NCBI GenBank assembly: GCA_964498605.1
Contig: CAZCHK010000006.1
Location: 1 to 60,006 of the forward strand
Reading direction: 5' to 3'
DNA: 60,006 bases
Source: JBGQAS01 sp964498605
GTDB taxonomy: Bacteria > Chloroflexota > Anaerolineae > Anaerolineales > Anaerolineaceae
Part shown: positions 26,120 to 34,637 of the stretch, one piece after another
Layout of the letters: each line of letters begins with the position of its first letter
Numbering within the stretch: position 1 is the first letter of the stretch
Program-made: the position numbers and the translations under genes
The notes under the pieces: model-generated
The model's input: only the letters and a program-made list of their open reading frames with translations
Database searches by the model: none
What the model was told of the DNA's origin: nothing

Positions 26120-26796
26120 CAATTACGGTCAACTCCCGTGATTTTGATTCCCGCATTGTGTATACCAAATTGCTTGTTGATTCCTATTAGAATAGAAGTT
26201 AATCCTTCAGGTACAACCGAGTTTTCAATCGGACCCGCATCCCAACCTGTGAGGCCTGTATCTGCGACCAAACCCATAATTAATTCCCTTGTCTCCATGT
26301 TCGTCCCACAGACAAACACCTCGCAATTAGAATCGTCCGAATTCATTAATCTTTCGTAGGATATGTTGTGAAACGCTGTACCTAAATTTTTATTCATCCC
26401 AAGTATGGAGAGAGCTTCCATGGCAGCACTCCCTGCTGCTGGCATTTGAACTTTGGTCACCATTGGAGGAATTAGAGGAACAGTCACGTCAATTATGAAC
26501 TTGTCAGCAAGGTATGGTTTTAATGTTTCGCAAATTTCCCTGTGAGCTGTATAAGGGATGGTGAATACTACAACTTCCGCCTTGATCACTGCGGATATAT
26601 TATTCATGCCAATAACTGGCCTGTTGTTTCGCGTCAGCTGATTGATGACTCTGGCAGCTTCTTGTGCTTTTTCTTCAGCTCGAGAACCGATAATGACCTC
26701 GTGTCCCGCGAGAGACCACCTGTATGCAAGCCCTTTTCCTTCTTTTCCAGTACCACCGACAAGCGCAATAATGTATTTACCATTATTCTTTTTCAT
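26119..26796 (-). CDS. fno: NADPH:F420 oxidoreductase
   Basis: This 225-residue Rossmann enzyme (Fno/NpdG) exchanges hydride between NADP(H) and F420. The nucleotide loop IALVGGTGKEGKGLA and the NADP-selecting IIGSRAEEKA are clear. TIPYTAHREI and the C-terminal DAGPIENS belong to the F420 site. I chose the ATG at 26796 because GAGG lies five bases upstream; the GTG one codon before is too close to it. It sits between the aminohydrolase gene and cofE and gives the operon its own source of reduced F420. Confidence 0.94.
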   Translation of the reverse strand: MKKNNGKYIIALVGGTGKEGKGLAYRWSLAGHEVIIGSRAEEKAQEAARVINQLTRNNRPVIGMNNISAVIKAEVVVFTIPYTAHREICETLKPYLADKFIIDVTVPLIPPMVTKVQMPAAGSAAMEALSILGMNKNLGTAFHNISYERLMNSDDSNCEVFVCGTNMETRELIMGLVADTGLTGWDAGPIENSVVPEGLTSILIGINKQFGIHNAGIKITGVDRN

Positions 26797-26803
26797 CACA
26801 ACC

Positions 26804-28153
26804 TCACTGATAATTTATCGATTCCGCGTGGTATTTTTCCCATATGTAGCGCGACACTTCCAAAGCTTGACGGGTAATATCCTTTTCGTCTATCGTTATA
26901 AGTTTTCTGGCTGCCATCAAGACTTTTCCAGCCACAATTGTTGTAGTTATCATTGAATCTCTGAATCCAAACAGTATGTGCCACGGTAAATTTCCAGGGT
27001 TTATCTCAGTGAAAGGACTGTAATCGACCAGTATCAGGTCCGCTGCAGCTTTTTCTTCGATCACCCCGAATTTCAAGCCAGAAAAAGATTGGTTTGCCAG
27101 TTCACGATTGTTTTTTACGGAGATCTGTATCACTTTATCTGCTGGCATGCGTCTTGGATCTTTGTTCCACAATTTATGGGCAAGATAACATGCTCGCCAT
27201 TCTTCCCACATCGAATTTGAAAAACCATCATTCCCCATAACGACTTTCATTCCCGCTCTCAGCACGCTTTCGATGTCTGCAAGACCTACCCCGTTGTTCA
27301 TGTTCGATCGGGGCTGGTGAGCCAGCCAGGATTCATTGACTTGGAGTAATTCCAATTCATGCTGATCAAGATAGACACCATGAGCAATGATGGTGTTCTT
27401 GCGCAGTAATCCGTGGGTATTCAATCTGTCAATCACCCTCAATCCATATTTATCGAGGCTGTCATATTCGTCGCAGCTGTGCTCGGCTGCGTGTAAGTGA
27501 AATCCTGTCCCAACAGGAGTTCTTTCTCTAATTTTTTTCAATGTACTCTCACTCAGAGAGAGGCTCGCGTGCAGACCAAAATGCGCTCTCAATAAATCCG
27601 GCTTTTCACTTTCAACAAATTTTAAAAAATTGAGATTCTCCTCGATGCCCTGATCGACCCCTGTGACACCTGCCCGATCCGAGACCTCATAACACAGATC
27701 GGCTCGTATGCCGGTTCTGCGAACCACTTCCGCGATGCAGCCAAGCGAACCAAGGATTTCTCTTTGTGACGCATGATGATCAAACAGCATCGTTGTGCCG
27801 TGTTTAATCGCATCCATGATGCACACCAAAGCGGATAGTTTTACAGCTTCTTGATCAAGGACTTTATCTAAAGGCCACCACAATTTTTTCAAAATTTCCG
27901 GAAAAGTCTGCGCAGGATCTCCTTTTAAAACCATGCCTCTTGAAAACGCACCGTAGAAATGCGTGTGAGCACAAATATTCCCTGGCATTGCCAGTTGCCC
28001 TGCGCCATCGATTACTTCTTCCTGGTAATCGGCTAATCCAGTCATATTTCTGAATACTTTCGTAATAATTCCATTTTGAATTTCTATCGCCCCATTCTCA
28101 ATTATCTCGTTATTTTCATTCCAGGTGATGATTCTGACATTTTTTATAAGCAT
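26804..28153 (-). CDS. ssnA: SsnA-like aminohydrolase (metal-dependent amidohydrolase)
   Basis: This amidohydrolase-superfamily enzyme of about 449 residues is closest in pattern to SsnA and other 5'-methylthioadenosine/guanine deaminase relatives. The metal ligands are visible as HTH in NICAHTHFYGAFSRG, HLHAAEH, and Asp in MGNDGFSNS. The ATG at 28153 has AGGAG seven bases upstream and is preferred over ATGs two and nine codons earlier. In enterobacteria ssnA is found beside xanthine dehydrogenase-type genes; here such an operon lies about 7 kb away on the same strand. Purine or formimino substrates are likely but unproven. It heads the F420 operon. Confidence 0.82.
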   Translation of the reverse strand: MLIKNVRIITWNENNEIIENGAIEIQNGIITKVFRNMTGLADYQEEVIDGAGQLAMPGNICAHTHFYGAFSRGMVLKGDPAQTFPEILKKLWWPLDKVLDQEAVKLSALVCIMDAIKHGTTMLFDHHASQREILGSLGCIAEVVRRTGIRADLCYEVSDRAGVTGVDQGIEENLNFLKFVESEKPDLLRAHFGLHASLSLSESTLKKIRERTPVGTGFHLHAAEHSCDEYDSLDKYGLRVIDRLNTHGLLRKNTIIAHGVYLDQHELELLQVNESWLAHQPRSNMNNGVGLADIESVLRAGMKVVMGNDGFSNSMWEEWRACYLAHKLWNKDPRRMPADKVIQISVKNNRELANQSFSGLKFGVIEEKAAADLILVDYSPFTEINPGNLPWHILFGFRDSMITTTIVAGKVLMAARKLITIDEKDITRQALEVSRYIWEKYHAESINYQ

Positions 28154-28247
28154 GACCATTCTCCTAAAAATAACTGCCAATCTTCAGATTCCCAATACAA
28201 ATTGATTATGCAATATAATCATGAAATATAACATAGGAGACATCATT

Positions 28248-29615
28248 ATGAGTTCAATTGGAAACGCCATTCTCTATGCACGGAAAAATGAAAAGCTTTT
28301 TCTGAGCGAGTTAATTGAGTTCCTCAGGATTCCTTCCATATCCACTAACCCTGAATCAAGTTTCGATATTCAGCGAGCTGCTGAATGGATAGCCAAAAAA
28401 TTAAAGCACGTCGGTATTGATAATGTCAAAATAATTCCTACCGAAGGGCATCCTATCGTGACAGGTGAATACTTGAAAGCGGGTGCGGAAAAACCCACCG
28501 TCCTGCTTTATGGACATTATGATGTTCAACCAGTGGAGCCGCTTGATCTCTGGAATTCGGGACCTTTTGAACCTTTAGAATCGGGTGATTTTTTATACGC
28601 ACGAGGATCATCGGATATGAAAGGTCAAATAATAGCAAGCATCGGCTCGATTGAAGCGATTATGAAAACCGATGATTTCCCTGTTAATTTAAAATTTCTG
28701 ATAGAGGGAGAAGAAGAAATTGGATCCCCCTCTCTTTTAAAATTTCTTCAAGAACAAAAGGGTTTACTCAGCAGTACGTTCGCGCTCAATCCGGATACTG
28801 GAATGATAGCACCAAATATCCCGACCATCGTGTACGGGTTAAGAGGTTTGGCTTATTTTGAAATTCGGGTGTACGGACCAGAGCATGATCTTCATTCGGG
28901 AGTATTTGGGGGGGTGATTCACAATCCAGCAAACGCACTGGCACAAATCATTGCCGGCATGCATGATCAAGAAGGAAAAGTGGCATTACCAGGATTTTAC
29001 GACGATGTCTTTGAAATCAGTCAGGAAGAAAAATCTGAACTGGCCCGGCTTCCGATGGATGATCAGTATTATCTCCACCAAACCAATTCCCCCGCAGTTT
29101 TTGGCGAAAAAGGTTTTTCTTCAACGGAACGTGTTGGAGTAAGACCTACGCTAGATGTCAATGGTTTGTTATCCGGGTTTACAGGAAAAGGATCCAAAAC
29201 GATTATCCCTGCCTGGGCAATGGCCAAAATATCAATGCGTCTTGTTCCCAATCAGGATCCAGCGAAAGTATACGATAGCCTTGTCGAGTATATGAGAATT
29301 CGTGCCCCTAAAACAATACGCTGGGAGATAATTAAATTAGGTGCAGGTCCGGCTTGCACGACTGATCCGAAATTTCCTGCCACGCAAGCCTTGGCAAAAG
29401 CATTGGAATCAGTATGGGGTGTCAAGCCAGTCTATAAACGTGAAGGAGGAAGCGTGCCAGTCGTTGCAGAGATGCAGCAAGTCCTCGGTTTGCAATCAGT
29501 TCTGACAGGTTTTGGGCTTCCCGACGACAATATTCATTCTCCCAACGAGAGAATGCACATACCTACTTGGAAAAAGGGCATCGAAGCGCTTATCCACTTC
29601 TTTTACAATCTATAA
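28248..29615 (+). CDS. M20/M25/M40 family metallopeptidase (dipeptidase-like)
   Basis: This 455-residue di-zinc hydrolase cleaves dipeptides or N-acyl amino acids in the cytoplasm. Metal and catalytic sites are seen in LLYGHYDVQPVEP (His, Asp), EGEEEIGSPSL (catalytic Glu pair), and the C-terminal HSPNE. The dimerisation domain is inserted in the middle, as usual. The ATG at 28248 has AGGAG eight bases upstream and is preferred to an ATG at 28221. TATAAT at 28214-28219 could be the -10 element. The stop directly abuts the ATG of the next gene. Confidence 0.92.
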   Translation: MSSIGNAILYARKNEKLFLSELIEFLRIPSISTNPESSFDIQRAAEWIAKKLKHVGIDNVKIIPTEGHPIVTGEYLKAGAEKPTVLLYGHYDVQPVEPLDLWNSGPFEPLESGDFLYARGSSDMKGQIIASIGSIEAIMKTDDFPVNLKFLIEGEEEIGSPSLLKFLQEQKGLLSSTFALNPDTGMIAPNIPTIVYGLRGLAYFEIRVYGPEHDLHSGVFGGVIHNPANALAQIIAGMHDQEGKVALPGFYDDVFEISQEEKSELARLPMDDQYYLHQTNSPAVFGEKGFSSTERVGVRPTLDVNGLLSGFTGKGSKTIIPAWAMAKISMRLVPNQDPAKVYDSLVEYMRIRAPKTIRWEIIKLGAGPACTTDPKFPATQALAKALESVWGVKPVYKREGGSVPVVAEMQQVLGLQSVLTGFGLPDDNIHSPNERMHIPTWKKGIEALIHFFYNL

Positions 29616-30488
29616 ATGACAGACAAATTAAAACTACCCAACTACGGAGGACAGGCTCTTATTGAGGGCGTTCTGATGAGAGGTCCAGATAAAATATCCG
29701 CTGCATTTCGATTGCCGGATAATTCCATCTTGCAGAAGGTTGAGGATCTACCGAATATTTATCGTGCGAAAATATTTATCTTGCCATTTTTCAGGGGTTT
29801 AACCCTCCTCTGGGATGCACTTGTCCTTGGATATAAATATCTCATGGTATCAGCCAATTATCAGGTTGAAGAAAACGAGAAAATCGATAAGAAATCGTTC
29901 GCGTGGAGTCTTATCGTTTCTTTATTCATTTCGATTCTGGTTTTTTTTGTCGGTCCCGGAGTCCTGAGCAAATGGATAGGAGAATTTTTCGATTGGATTC
30001 CACTAGTTCGGAATATTTTTGAGGGACTTCTGCGATTGTTGGTGATCTTCCTATATCTGATCATCATTGGCAATAATAAGGAGATATCACGCGTGTTTCA
30101 ATATCACGGCGCAGAACATAAAACAATCAACGCTTACGAATCGGGAGTAGAACTAACACCAGAAAACATATCATCCGTATCCCGATACCACCCAAGATGT
30201 GGCACGTCATTTACCCTCACGCTAGTCATATTTTCAATTATCATATTTGTAGTTTTAGGCGACCTGCCTATGCACCTGATTATCATTACTCGCATTCTTT
30301 TCCTGCCGCTCATCGCCATGCTCGCTTATGAATATATTCGTTTTCTTTCAAAGAATATGGATGTTCCATTGATCAGGTATTTATCCTATCCGAATATGCT
30401 TCTTCAGGGATTGACAACCAGAGAACCCGATCGGGATGTACTAGAAGTAGCTATTGCAGCATTTAAAGGCCTGCAAAAACCAGCATGA
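29616..30488 (+). CDS. DUF1385 membrane protein (YqhQ family)
   Basis: This 290-residue membrane protein belongs to the DUF1385/YqhQ family, whose function is not established. The N-terminal NYGGQALIEGVLMRGPDK and the central YHGAEHKTINAYESG, with its conserved His-Glu-His, are the family signatures. About four hydrophobic segments follow residue 85. The ATG follows the peptidase stop with no gap, so the genes are co-translated. A strong promoter for the next unit begins 13 bases after its stop. Confidence 0.9.
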   Translation: MTDKLKLPNYGGQALIEGVLMRGPDKISAAFRLPDNSILQKVEDLPNIYRAKIFILPFFRGLTLLWDALVLGYKYLMVSANYQVEENEKIDKKSFAWSLIVSLFISILVFFVGPGVLSKWIGEFFDWIPLVRNIFEGLLRLLVIFLYLIIIGNNKEISRVFQYHGAEHKTINAYESGVELTPENISSVSRYHPRCGTSFTLTLVIFSIIIFVVLGDLPMHLIIITRILFLPLIAMLAYEYIRFLSKNMDVPLIRYLSYPNMLLQGLTTREPDRDVLEVAIAAFKGLQKPA

Positions 30489-30500
30489 TAACGCACTTGT

Positions 30501-30529
30501 TTGACACATCACAACGCTTTTAGTATAAA
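30501..30529 (+). promoter_or_regulatory. Strong sigma-70-type promoter of the yqeY-pgpH-ybeY unit
   Basis: A perfect TTGACA (30501-30506) and TATAAA (30524-30529) are separated by 17 bases. The predicted start near 30536 gives a leader of about 250 bases before yqeY. It is the best consensus match in the window. Confidence 0.8.
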
Positions 30530-30784
30530 GGAACAAGGAAAGGAAATTTCTGGTCACATTTTGCAAATCCTTAGCGAGAAAGGTCAGACATTTTTCATGA
30601 TGAAGATCCTTTTCGTAGGCATTGAGGAAATATTATCAGGACGCGTTTATGGAAGCGGTGATACATTTCTTTCAAAAAAAAAGCTCACAATCGTACTTCG
30701 GCCGCGTGCTGCGCGCTTTCGGGATTGATCAAACATTTTTTAGGTGTTCGGTATTCGCATTGACCGAACACCAGGAGGATGCTT
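30530..30784 (+). other. Long untranslated leader of yqeY, content unknown
   Basis: About 250 bases separate the strong promoter from yqeY. I find no convincing protein gene: the longest reading frame beginning with ATG (30597) encodes 43 residues, lacks a good ribosome-binding site and has no recognisable motif. Ribosomal protein S21, which often precedes yqeY, is not recognisable. The stretch ends in a perfect hairpin against the yqeY ribosome-binding site. It may be a regulatory leader or encode a small RNA. Confidence 0.5.
30743..30772 (+). promoter_or_regulatory. Perfect hairpin abutting the yqeY ribosome-binding site
   Basis: GGTGTTCGGT (30743-30752) and ACCGAACACC (30763-30772) form a 10-base-pair perfect stem with a 10-base loop. 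The next bases are the AGGAGG ribosome-binding site (30773-30778). There is no U-tract, so it is not an ordinary terminator. The position suits translational control or RNA-end protection. Confidence 0.6.
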
Positions 30785-31231
30785 ATGTCATTAAAACAAA
30801 ACCTGGAGTCCGACCTGCTGCAATCAACACGGGCAGGAAATCAACTTAAAAAAAATGTGATCAGGATGGTTCTATCCAGCATCAAACTACTTGAGGTTGA
30901 AAAACAGCAAGCAATGGATGATCCAGGCGTGATCAATGTTCTGCAAAAAGAAGTAAAGCTGAGATTTGAAACGATTGAAGAAGCGAAAAAAATCAACAGG
31001 TCTGACCTGATTGCACAGAACAACGCTGAAATTGAAATACTTGAGTCCTATTTACCTGCGCAGTTATCTGAAGCTGAGCTGGTGTTGATCGTAAAAAAGA
31101 AAATTTCCGATTTGAACGCCAAAGATATCAAGGACATGGGAAAAGTGATCAAAGAAGTCATCCCGGAAGTATCCGGGAAAGCCTCCAATGCCACAATCAG
31201 TCTGGTCGTGCGTACTTTGTTAGAAAAATGA
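30785..31231 (+). CDS. yqeY: GatB/YqeY domain protein
   Basis: This 148-residue protein has the fold of the tRNA-binding tail of GatB amidotransferase and is thought to act with tRNA or in translation. The N-terminal RAGNQLKKNVIRMVLSSIKLLE and the C-terminal pattern DMGKVIKEVIPEVSGKA are typical of YqeY. The ATG at 30785 has AGGAGG six bases upstream; an ATG two codons earlier is too close to that site. It overlaps pgpH by four bases. Confidence 0.92.
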   Translation: MSLKQNLESDLLQSTRAGNQLKKNVIRMVLSSIKLLEVEKQQAMDDPGVINVLQKEVKLRFETIEEAKKINRSDLIAQNNAEIEILESYLPAQLSEAELVLIVKKKISDLNAKDIKDMGKVIKEVIPEVSGKASNATISLVVRTLLEK

Positions 31232-33342
31232 AACAAAAGAGGCCAACCAAAGAGCAACCACGAAAAAAACCAGGCTCTGGATTATTTTTCGTCATTTGGG
31301 GATTGGTAATTTTCGCTTTCACGCTCTTGGGTTTGATATCTCCCATTGCTCTAAGGCCAAACATTTACTCAGTCAGTATCAACCAGATCTCACAAAGTGA
31401 TATTCAAGCACCTTACACATTGGAGTTCATAAGTGAAATACGAACAGAAGAGGCAAAAGCGAATGCTGAGCAAGAAGTAGAGCTTGTCTTTTCTCCCGTG
31501 CCTTCGGTACGCAAAACGCAAATTATTCTGCTCCAGTCGATACTGGATTCCATAACGCAAATCAGAGGCCATTCCGATTATCTGTTTTCTGATAAATCCG
31601 ACGCAATTACCGCATTATCAGAAATTGAAGTCTCGTCAGACCAGATATTTCAGCTGATCAATATGTCAAACGAGAAATGGTCGATTTTAAAAGAAGAATC
31701 AATTCGGGTGCTCAACACTGTGTTATCTGAAAACATAAAAGAAGCCCAGGTCGTAGAAAAAACCAATAATCTCCCCATCGACTATATCAAGTTCTCCGAA
31801 TTCGATAATTCTTTAATCGTTTCACTTGTAAAGCCTTTCGTTGTTGCCACGTACTTTTACGATTCAGAAGCCACAAATTATAAACGGCAGGCCGCCATTG
31901 CTGCAATTGAACCAGTAAAGGTAACAAAACGGAATGGTGAAATCCTTGTCCGCAAAGGCCAGCAAATAACGCCAGAAATATACGAAGCGTTGAAGGCGTT
32001 TAATTTGGTTGGTGGCAAAACGCAATGGCAGGATATTGTTTCCGCAATTGCGCTTTCAATAACCATTGGTATGGCAGTAATTCTTTTTTTCAATTCAATC
32101 CCGATGAGAAATGAATGGGGGAAATCTCTCATTGTCACAATTTCAACTTTGTATCTCGCATTTCTTTTCTCAGCGCGGTTTATTGTTCCCAATCGGGCAA
32201 TTGTGCCTTTTCTCTTCCCTATTCCAGCCTTTGGTTTGTTAATTTCGATCTTCTTTTCACCACAAATTGGCATTTTATTTTCCTTATGTTTAAGTATGTT
32301 GATCGGTTTCAACATCACTTCGGGTGTTGAAATTAGTATTTTCCACTTTATCTGCAGCCTGTGTGCAATACTTGGTCTTGGAAAGGCAAAACGTGTAGCG
32401 GATTTCTTCCTTTCAGGCGCGATCATAGGAATTGTCGGGAGTTTAATCGTTATCAGTTTTCGATTGCCCAACCCTTTGAATGATTGGGTGGGTTTGTTGA
32501 CACTTTGCGGAGCTGCTTTTGCCTGTGGAATTTTTTCATCAAGCTTCGCGCTGCTTTTGCAGTTCATAATATCCCACATGTTGGGGTTGCCCACCCCATT
32601 AAGATTGATCGATCTTTCCAGATCCGATCATCCTCTTCTCCAATATTTACTTCAAAATGCACCGGGCACTTACCAGCATAGTCTTCTTGTTTCGAGTATG
32701 ACCGAGAAAGCTGTTTCAGATATTGGCGGTAACGCGTTGCTTGCCCGAGTCGGAGCGTTGTACCATGATATTGGTAAAGCTGCCAACGCACCATTTTTTA
32801 TTGAAAATCAGCCGCCTTCTAAGTCGAATCCTCATGAAAAGCTTTCACCTGAAAAAAGCGCGAGCATAATTATCGGACACGTGACCGATGGATTACATCT
32901 CGCAAAGAAATATCATTTACCCAAACAGCTAATAGATTTTATTCTAGAACATCATGGGACATTGTTAACCAGGTATCAGGTTGCAAGGGCTTTGCAGGAT
33001 TCTGAAACCAAAACCAAAAAATTGGATTATGAAAAATTTCGATATCCGGGGCCGCCTCCCAGATCCATAGAAACTACCGTCCTAATGCTGGCTGACCAAT
33101 CTGAAGCCAGGGTTCGTGCGGAAATGCCGGTGGATGAAACCCAAATCTTAAGCATCATTGAGAAGGTGATCGATTTTGCCCGGTCAGAAGGTCAGTTGAA
33201 TGACTCCAGCATATCCTTCCAGCAGCTCTCTCAAATTAAGGATTCGTTTGTTAGATTTCTTCAAAACACATACCACCCCCGGATTCGTTACCCTGATGAT
33301 AGTCCAAAAAATAATGGGGTAGATCACAAAAAAAATGCTTAA
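31228..33342 (+). CDS. pgpH: 7TM-HD phosphohydrolase (PgpH-type cyclic-di-AMP phosphodiesterase)
   Basis: This 704-residue protein is organised like PgpH. It has an N-terminal membrane helix (about 20-42), an extracytoplasmic 7TMR-HDED region to about residue 265, seven membrane helices (about 268-455), and a cytoplasmic HD domain. The HD metal motif is ALYHDIGKA, followed by GHVTDG and ILEHHGT. In Listeria such proteins cleave cyclic-di-AMP. The order yqeY-pgpH-ybeY recalls the widespread phoH-pgpH-ybeY unit with phoH replaced. Four-base and eight-base overlaps join it to its neighbours. Confidence 0.93.
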   Translation: MKQKRPTKEQPRKKPGSGLFFVIWGLVIFAFTLLGLISPIALRPNIYSVSINQISQSDIQAPYTLEFISEIRTEEAKANAEQEVELVFSPVPSVRKTQIILLQSILDSITQIRGHSDYLFSDKSDAITALSEIEVSSDQIFQLINMSNEKWSILKEESIRVLNTVLSENIKEAQVVEKTNNLPIDYIKFSEFDNSLIVSLVKPFVVATYFYDSEATNYKRQAAIAAIEPVKVTKRNGEILVRKGQQITPEIYEALKAFNLVGGKTQWQDIVSAIALSITIGMAVILFFNSIPMRNEWGKSLIVTISTLYLAFLFSARFIVPNRAIVPFLFPIPAFGLLISIFFSPQIGILFSLCLSMLIGFNITSGVEISIFHFICSLCAILGLGKAKRVADFFLSGAIIGIVGSLIVISFRLPNPLNDWVGLLTLCGAAFACGIFSSSFALLLQFIISHMLGLPTPLRLIDLSRSDHPLLQYLLQNAPGTYQHSLLVSSMTEKAVSDIGGNALLARVGALYHDIGKAANAPFFIENQPPSKSNPHEKLSPEKSASIIIGHVTDGLHLAKKYHLPKQLIDFILEHHGTLLTRYQVARALQDSETKTKKLDYEKFRYPGPPPRSIETTVLMLADQSEARVRAEMPVDETQILSIIEKVIDFARSEGQLNDSSISFQQLSQIKDSFVRFLQNTYHPRIRYPDDSPKNNGVDHKKNA

Positions 33343-33805
33343 GTTATGGATCCATCCATTCTTCCGATCACATATATCGTTCAAGTTCATCGATGAAACA
33401 TTGAATTCAGTTATATGTTTTCTTTGCCTAAACAGGACAGACACCGTTTCTGTCATCATTACCACAAACCGCAGAATCAAGAGTCTAAATAATAAATATC
33501 GAAATATAAATGAAGTTACGGATGTTTTGGCTTTCAACCAGGACTGTCGAATGGAAGATGGCAGCGTCTTTTTAGGAGAGATCATAATCGCGTTTCCTCG
33601 ATTGTTGAAGCAGGCAAGAACAAAAAAAGTGAATTTCCGGAATGAGCTCAGATTGCTGCTTGTTCACGGACTTCTCCACTTGACAGGATTCGATCACGCA
33701 ACGGCCAAAGATAAAAAGGAGATGTGGTCGTTGCAGGCAAATATATTAACCACGCTGGGTGTTAAAACCGAATCGCTTGCTTTGGGAGATGATGTGAGTG
33801 ACTGA
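33335..33805 (+). CDS. ybeY: Endoribonuclease YbeY (rRNA maturation factor)
   Basis: This 156-residue metallo-RNase processes the 3' end of 16S rRNA and takes part in ribosome quality control. The zinc motif HGLLHLTGFDH and the preceding basic groove are intact. The N-terminal phrase LNNKYRNINEVTDVLAF, with the conserved TDVL, is diagnostic. It overlaps pgpH by eight bases and the next gene by eight. Confidence 0.95.
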   Translation: MLKLWIHPFFRSHISFKFIDETLNSVICFLCLNRTDTVSVIITTNRRIKSLNNKYRNINEVTDVLAFNQDCRMEDGSVFLGEIIIAFPRLLKQARTKKVNFRNELRLLLVHGLLHLTGFDHATAKDKKEMWSLQANILTTLGVKTESLALGDDVSD

Positions 33806-34637
33806 GATGCGTTTTGGAACTGTCGGTTCTCCAAGAACTACTGCTTCGAAACCAGGCGGAAGTATTGGTGCTATTCAAGAAATCCGACACCTGGGATTAA
33901 ATGCGCTGGAACTTGCCTGGGTTTACTCCGTTAATGTTACAGAAAAAACATGCCAGGCAATCAACACTGCGGGAGAGGCAAATGATGTTCACCTCAGTAT
34001 TCACGCTCCTTATTTTATAAATTTAAACGCCTCTGCTGTTCAATGGGAAATGTCAAAAAAAAGGTTAATGGATGCTGCCTACTTTGGTAATTTGGCAGGA
34101 GCCTCTGATATCGTGTTTCACCCGGGGACATATTTTGGGCAATCTCCCCTTGATGTTCTCAAAATTGCAATCCCCAGATTATCAGAGTGCAGGCATGAAC
34201 TGGACAAAATGGGGGTTTCAGCTCGCCTGCGACCTGAAACGATGGGAAAATCTGCCATGCTGGGCTCTCTGGAGGACACGCTCAAATTAAGCGAAGAGGT
34301 AGCCGGTGTATTTCCGTGCCTAGATTTTGCCCATCTCCATGCTCGAGCAGGTGACGGGTCGGTAAATTCATACGCGGAATGGATGCATGTAATCGATAAA
34401 TACCGCAAATCACTGGGAGAACAGTCTATTCTCAGTTTGCATATTCATGTATCAGGCATAGAATATTCATCTAAAGGAGAAAGAAATCACCTCCCATTTG
34501 CGGAAGCAGACTTCGATGTCATTGGGTTATTGAAAGCATTAAGAAACACAGGATCTTCCGGAAGAATACTATGCGAAAGTCCTATCCTTGAGGAAGACGC
34601 ACTATATTTAAAAAATCTGTGGGAAGAAAAACCTTAG
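33798..34637 (+). CDS. TIM-barrel protein of the endonuclease IV/xylose isomerase-like superfamily
   Basis: This 279-residue protein has the fold of AP endonuclease IV. The pattern HLSIHAPYFINLNA, the FHPGTYFG strand, and LHIHVSGIEYSSKGERNH resemble the metal-binding strands of the family. The standard Nfo motifs are only partly kept (CLDFAHLHARAG instead of the usual CxDTCHxxAAG). It may be an archaeal-type endonuclease IV relative or another isomerase. I chose GTG at 33798, with GGGAG nine bases upstream; an ATG three codons later is possible. The last four bases overlap the tail of the convergent regulator. Confidence 0.72.
   Translation: MTEMRFGTVGSPRTTASKPGGSIGAIQEIRHLGLNALELAWVYSVNVTEKTCQAINTAGEANDVHLSIHAPYFINLNASAVQWEMSKKRLMDAAYFGNLAGASDIVFHPGTYFGQSPLDVLKIAIPRLSECRHELDKMGVSARLRPETMGKSAMLGSLEDTLKLSEEVAGVFPCLDFAHLHARAGDGSVNSYAEWMHVIDKYRKSLGEQSILSLHIHVSGIEYSSKGERNHLPFAEADFDVIGLLKALRNTGSSGRILCESPILEEDALYLKNLWEEKP

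Noticed and set aside
30530..30784. Ribosomal protein S21 gene expected before yqeY
   Set aside because: I translated all three plus frames and found no S21-like basic helix pattern; the stretch is recorded as an unknown leader.
31878..32594. A 238-codon open frame on the minus strand inside pgpH
   Set aside because: It is antisense to the seven-helix region. Long antisense frames are expected opposite hydrophobic coding sequence. Its product is basic and low in motif content, and pgpH is a firm family match.
33798..34637. Confident naming as deoxyribonuclease IV (nfo)
   Set aside because: Several metal-site motifs deviate from the standard ones, so only the TIM-barrel superfamily is called.
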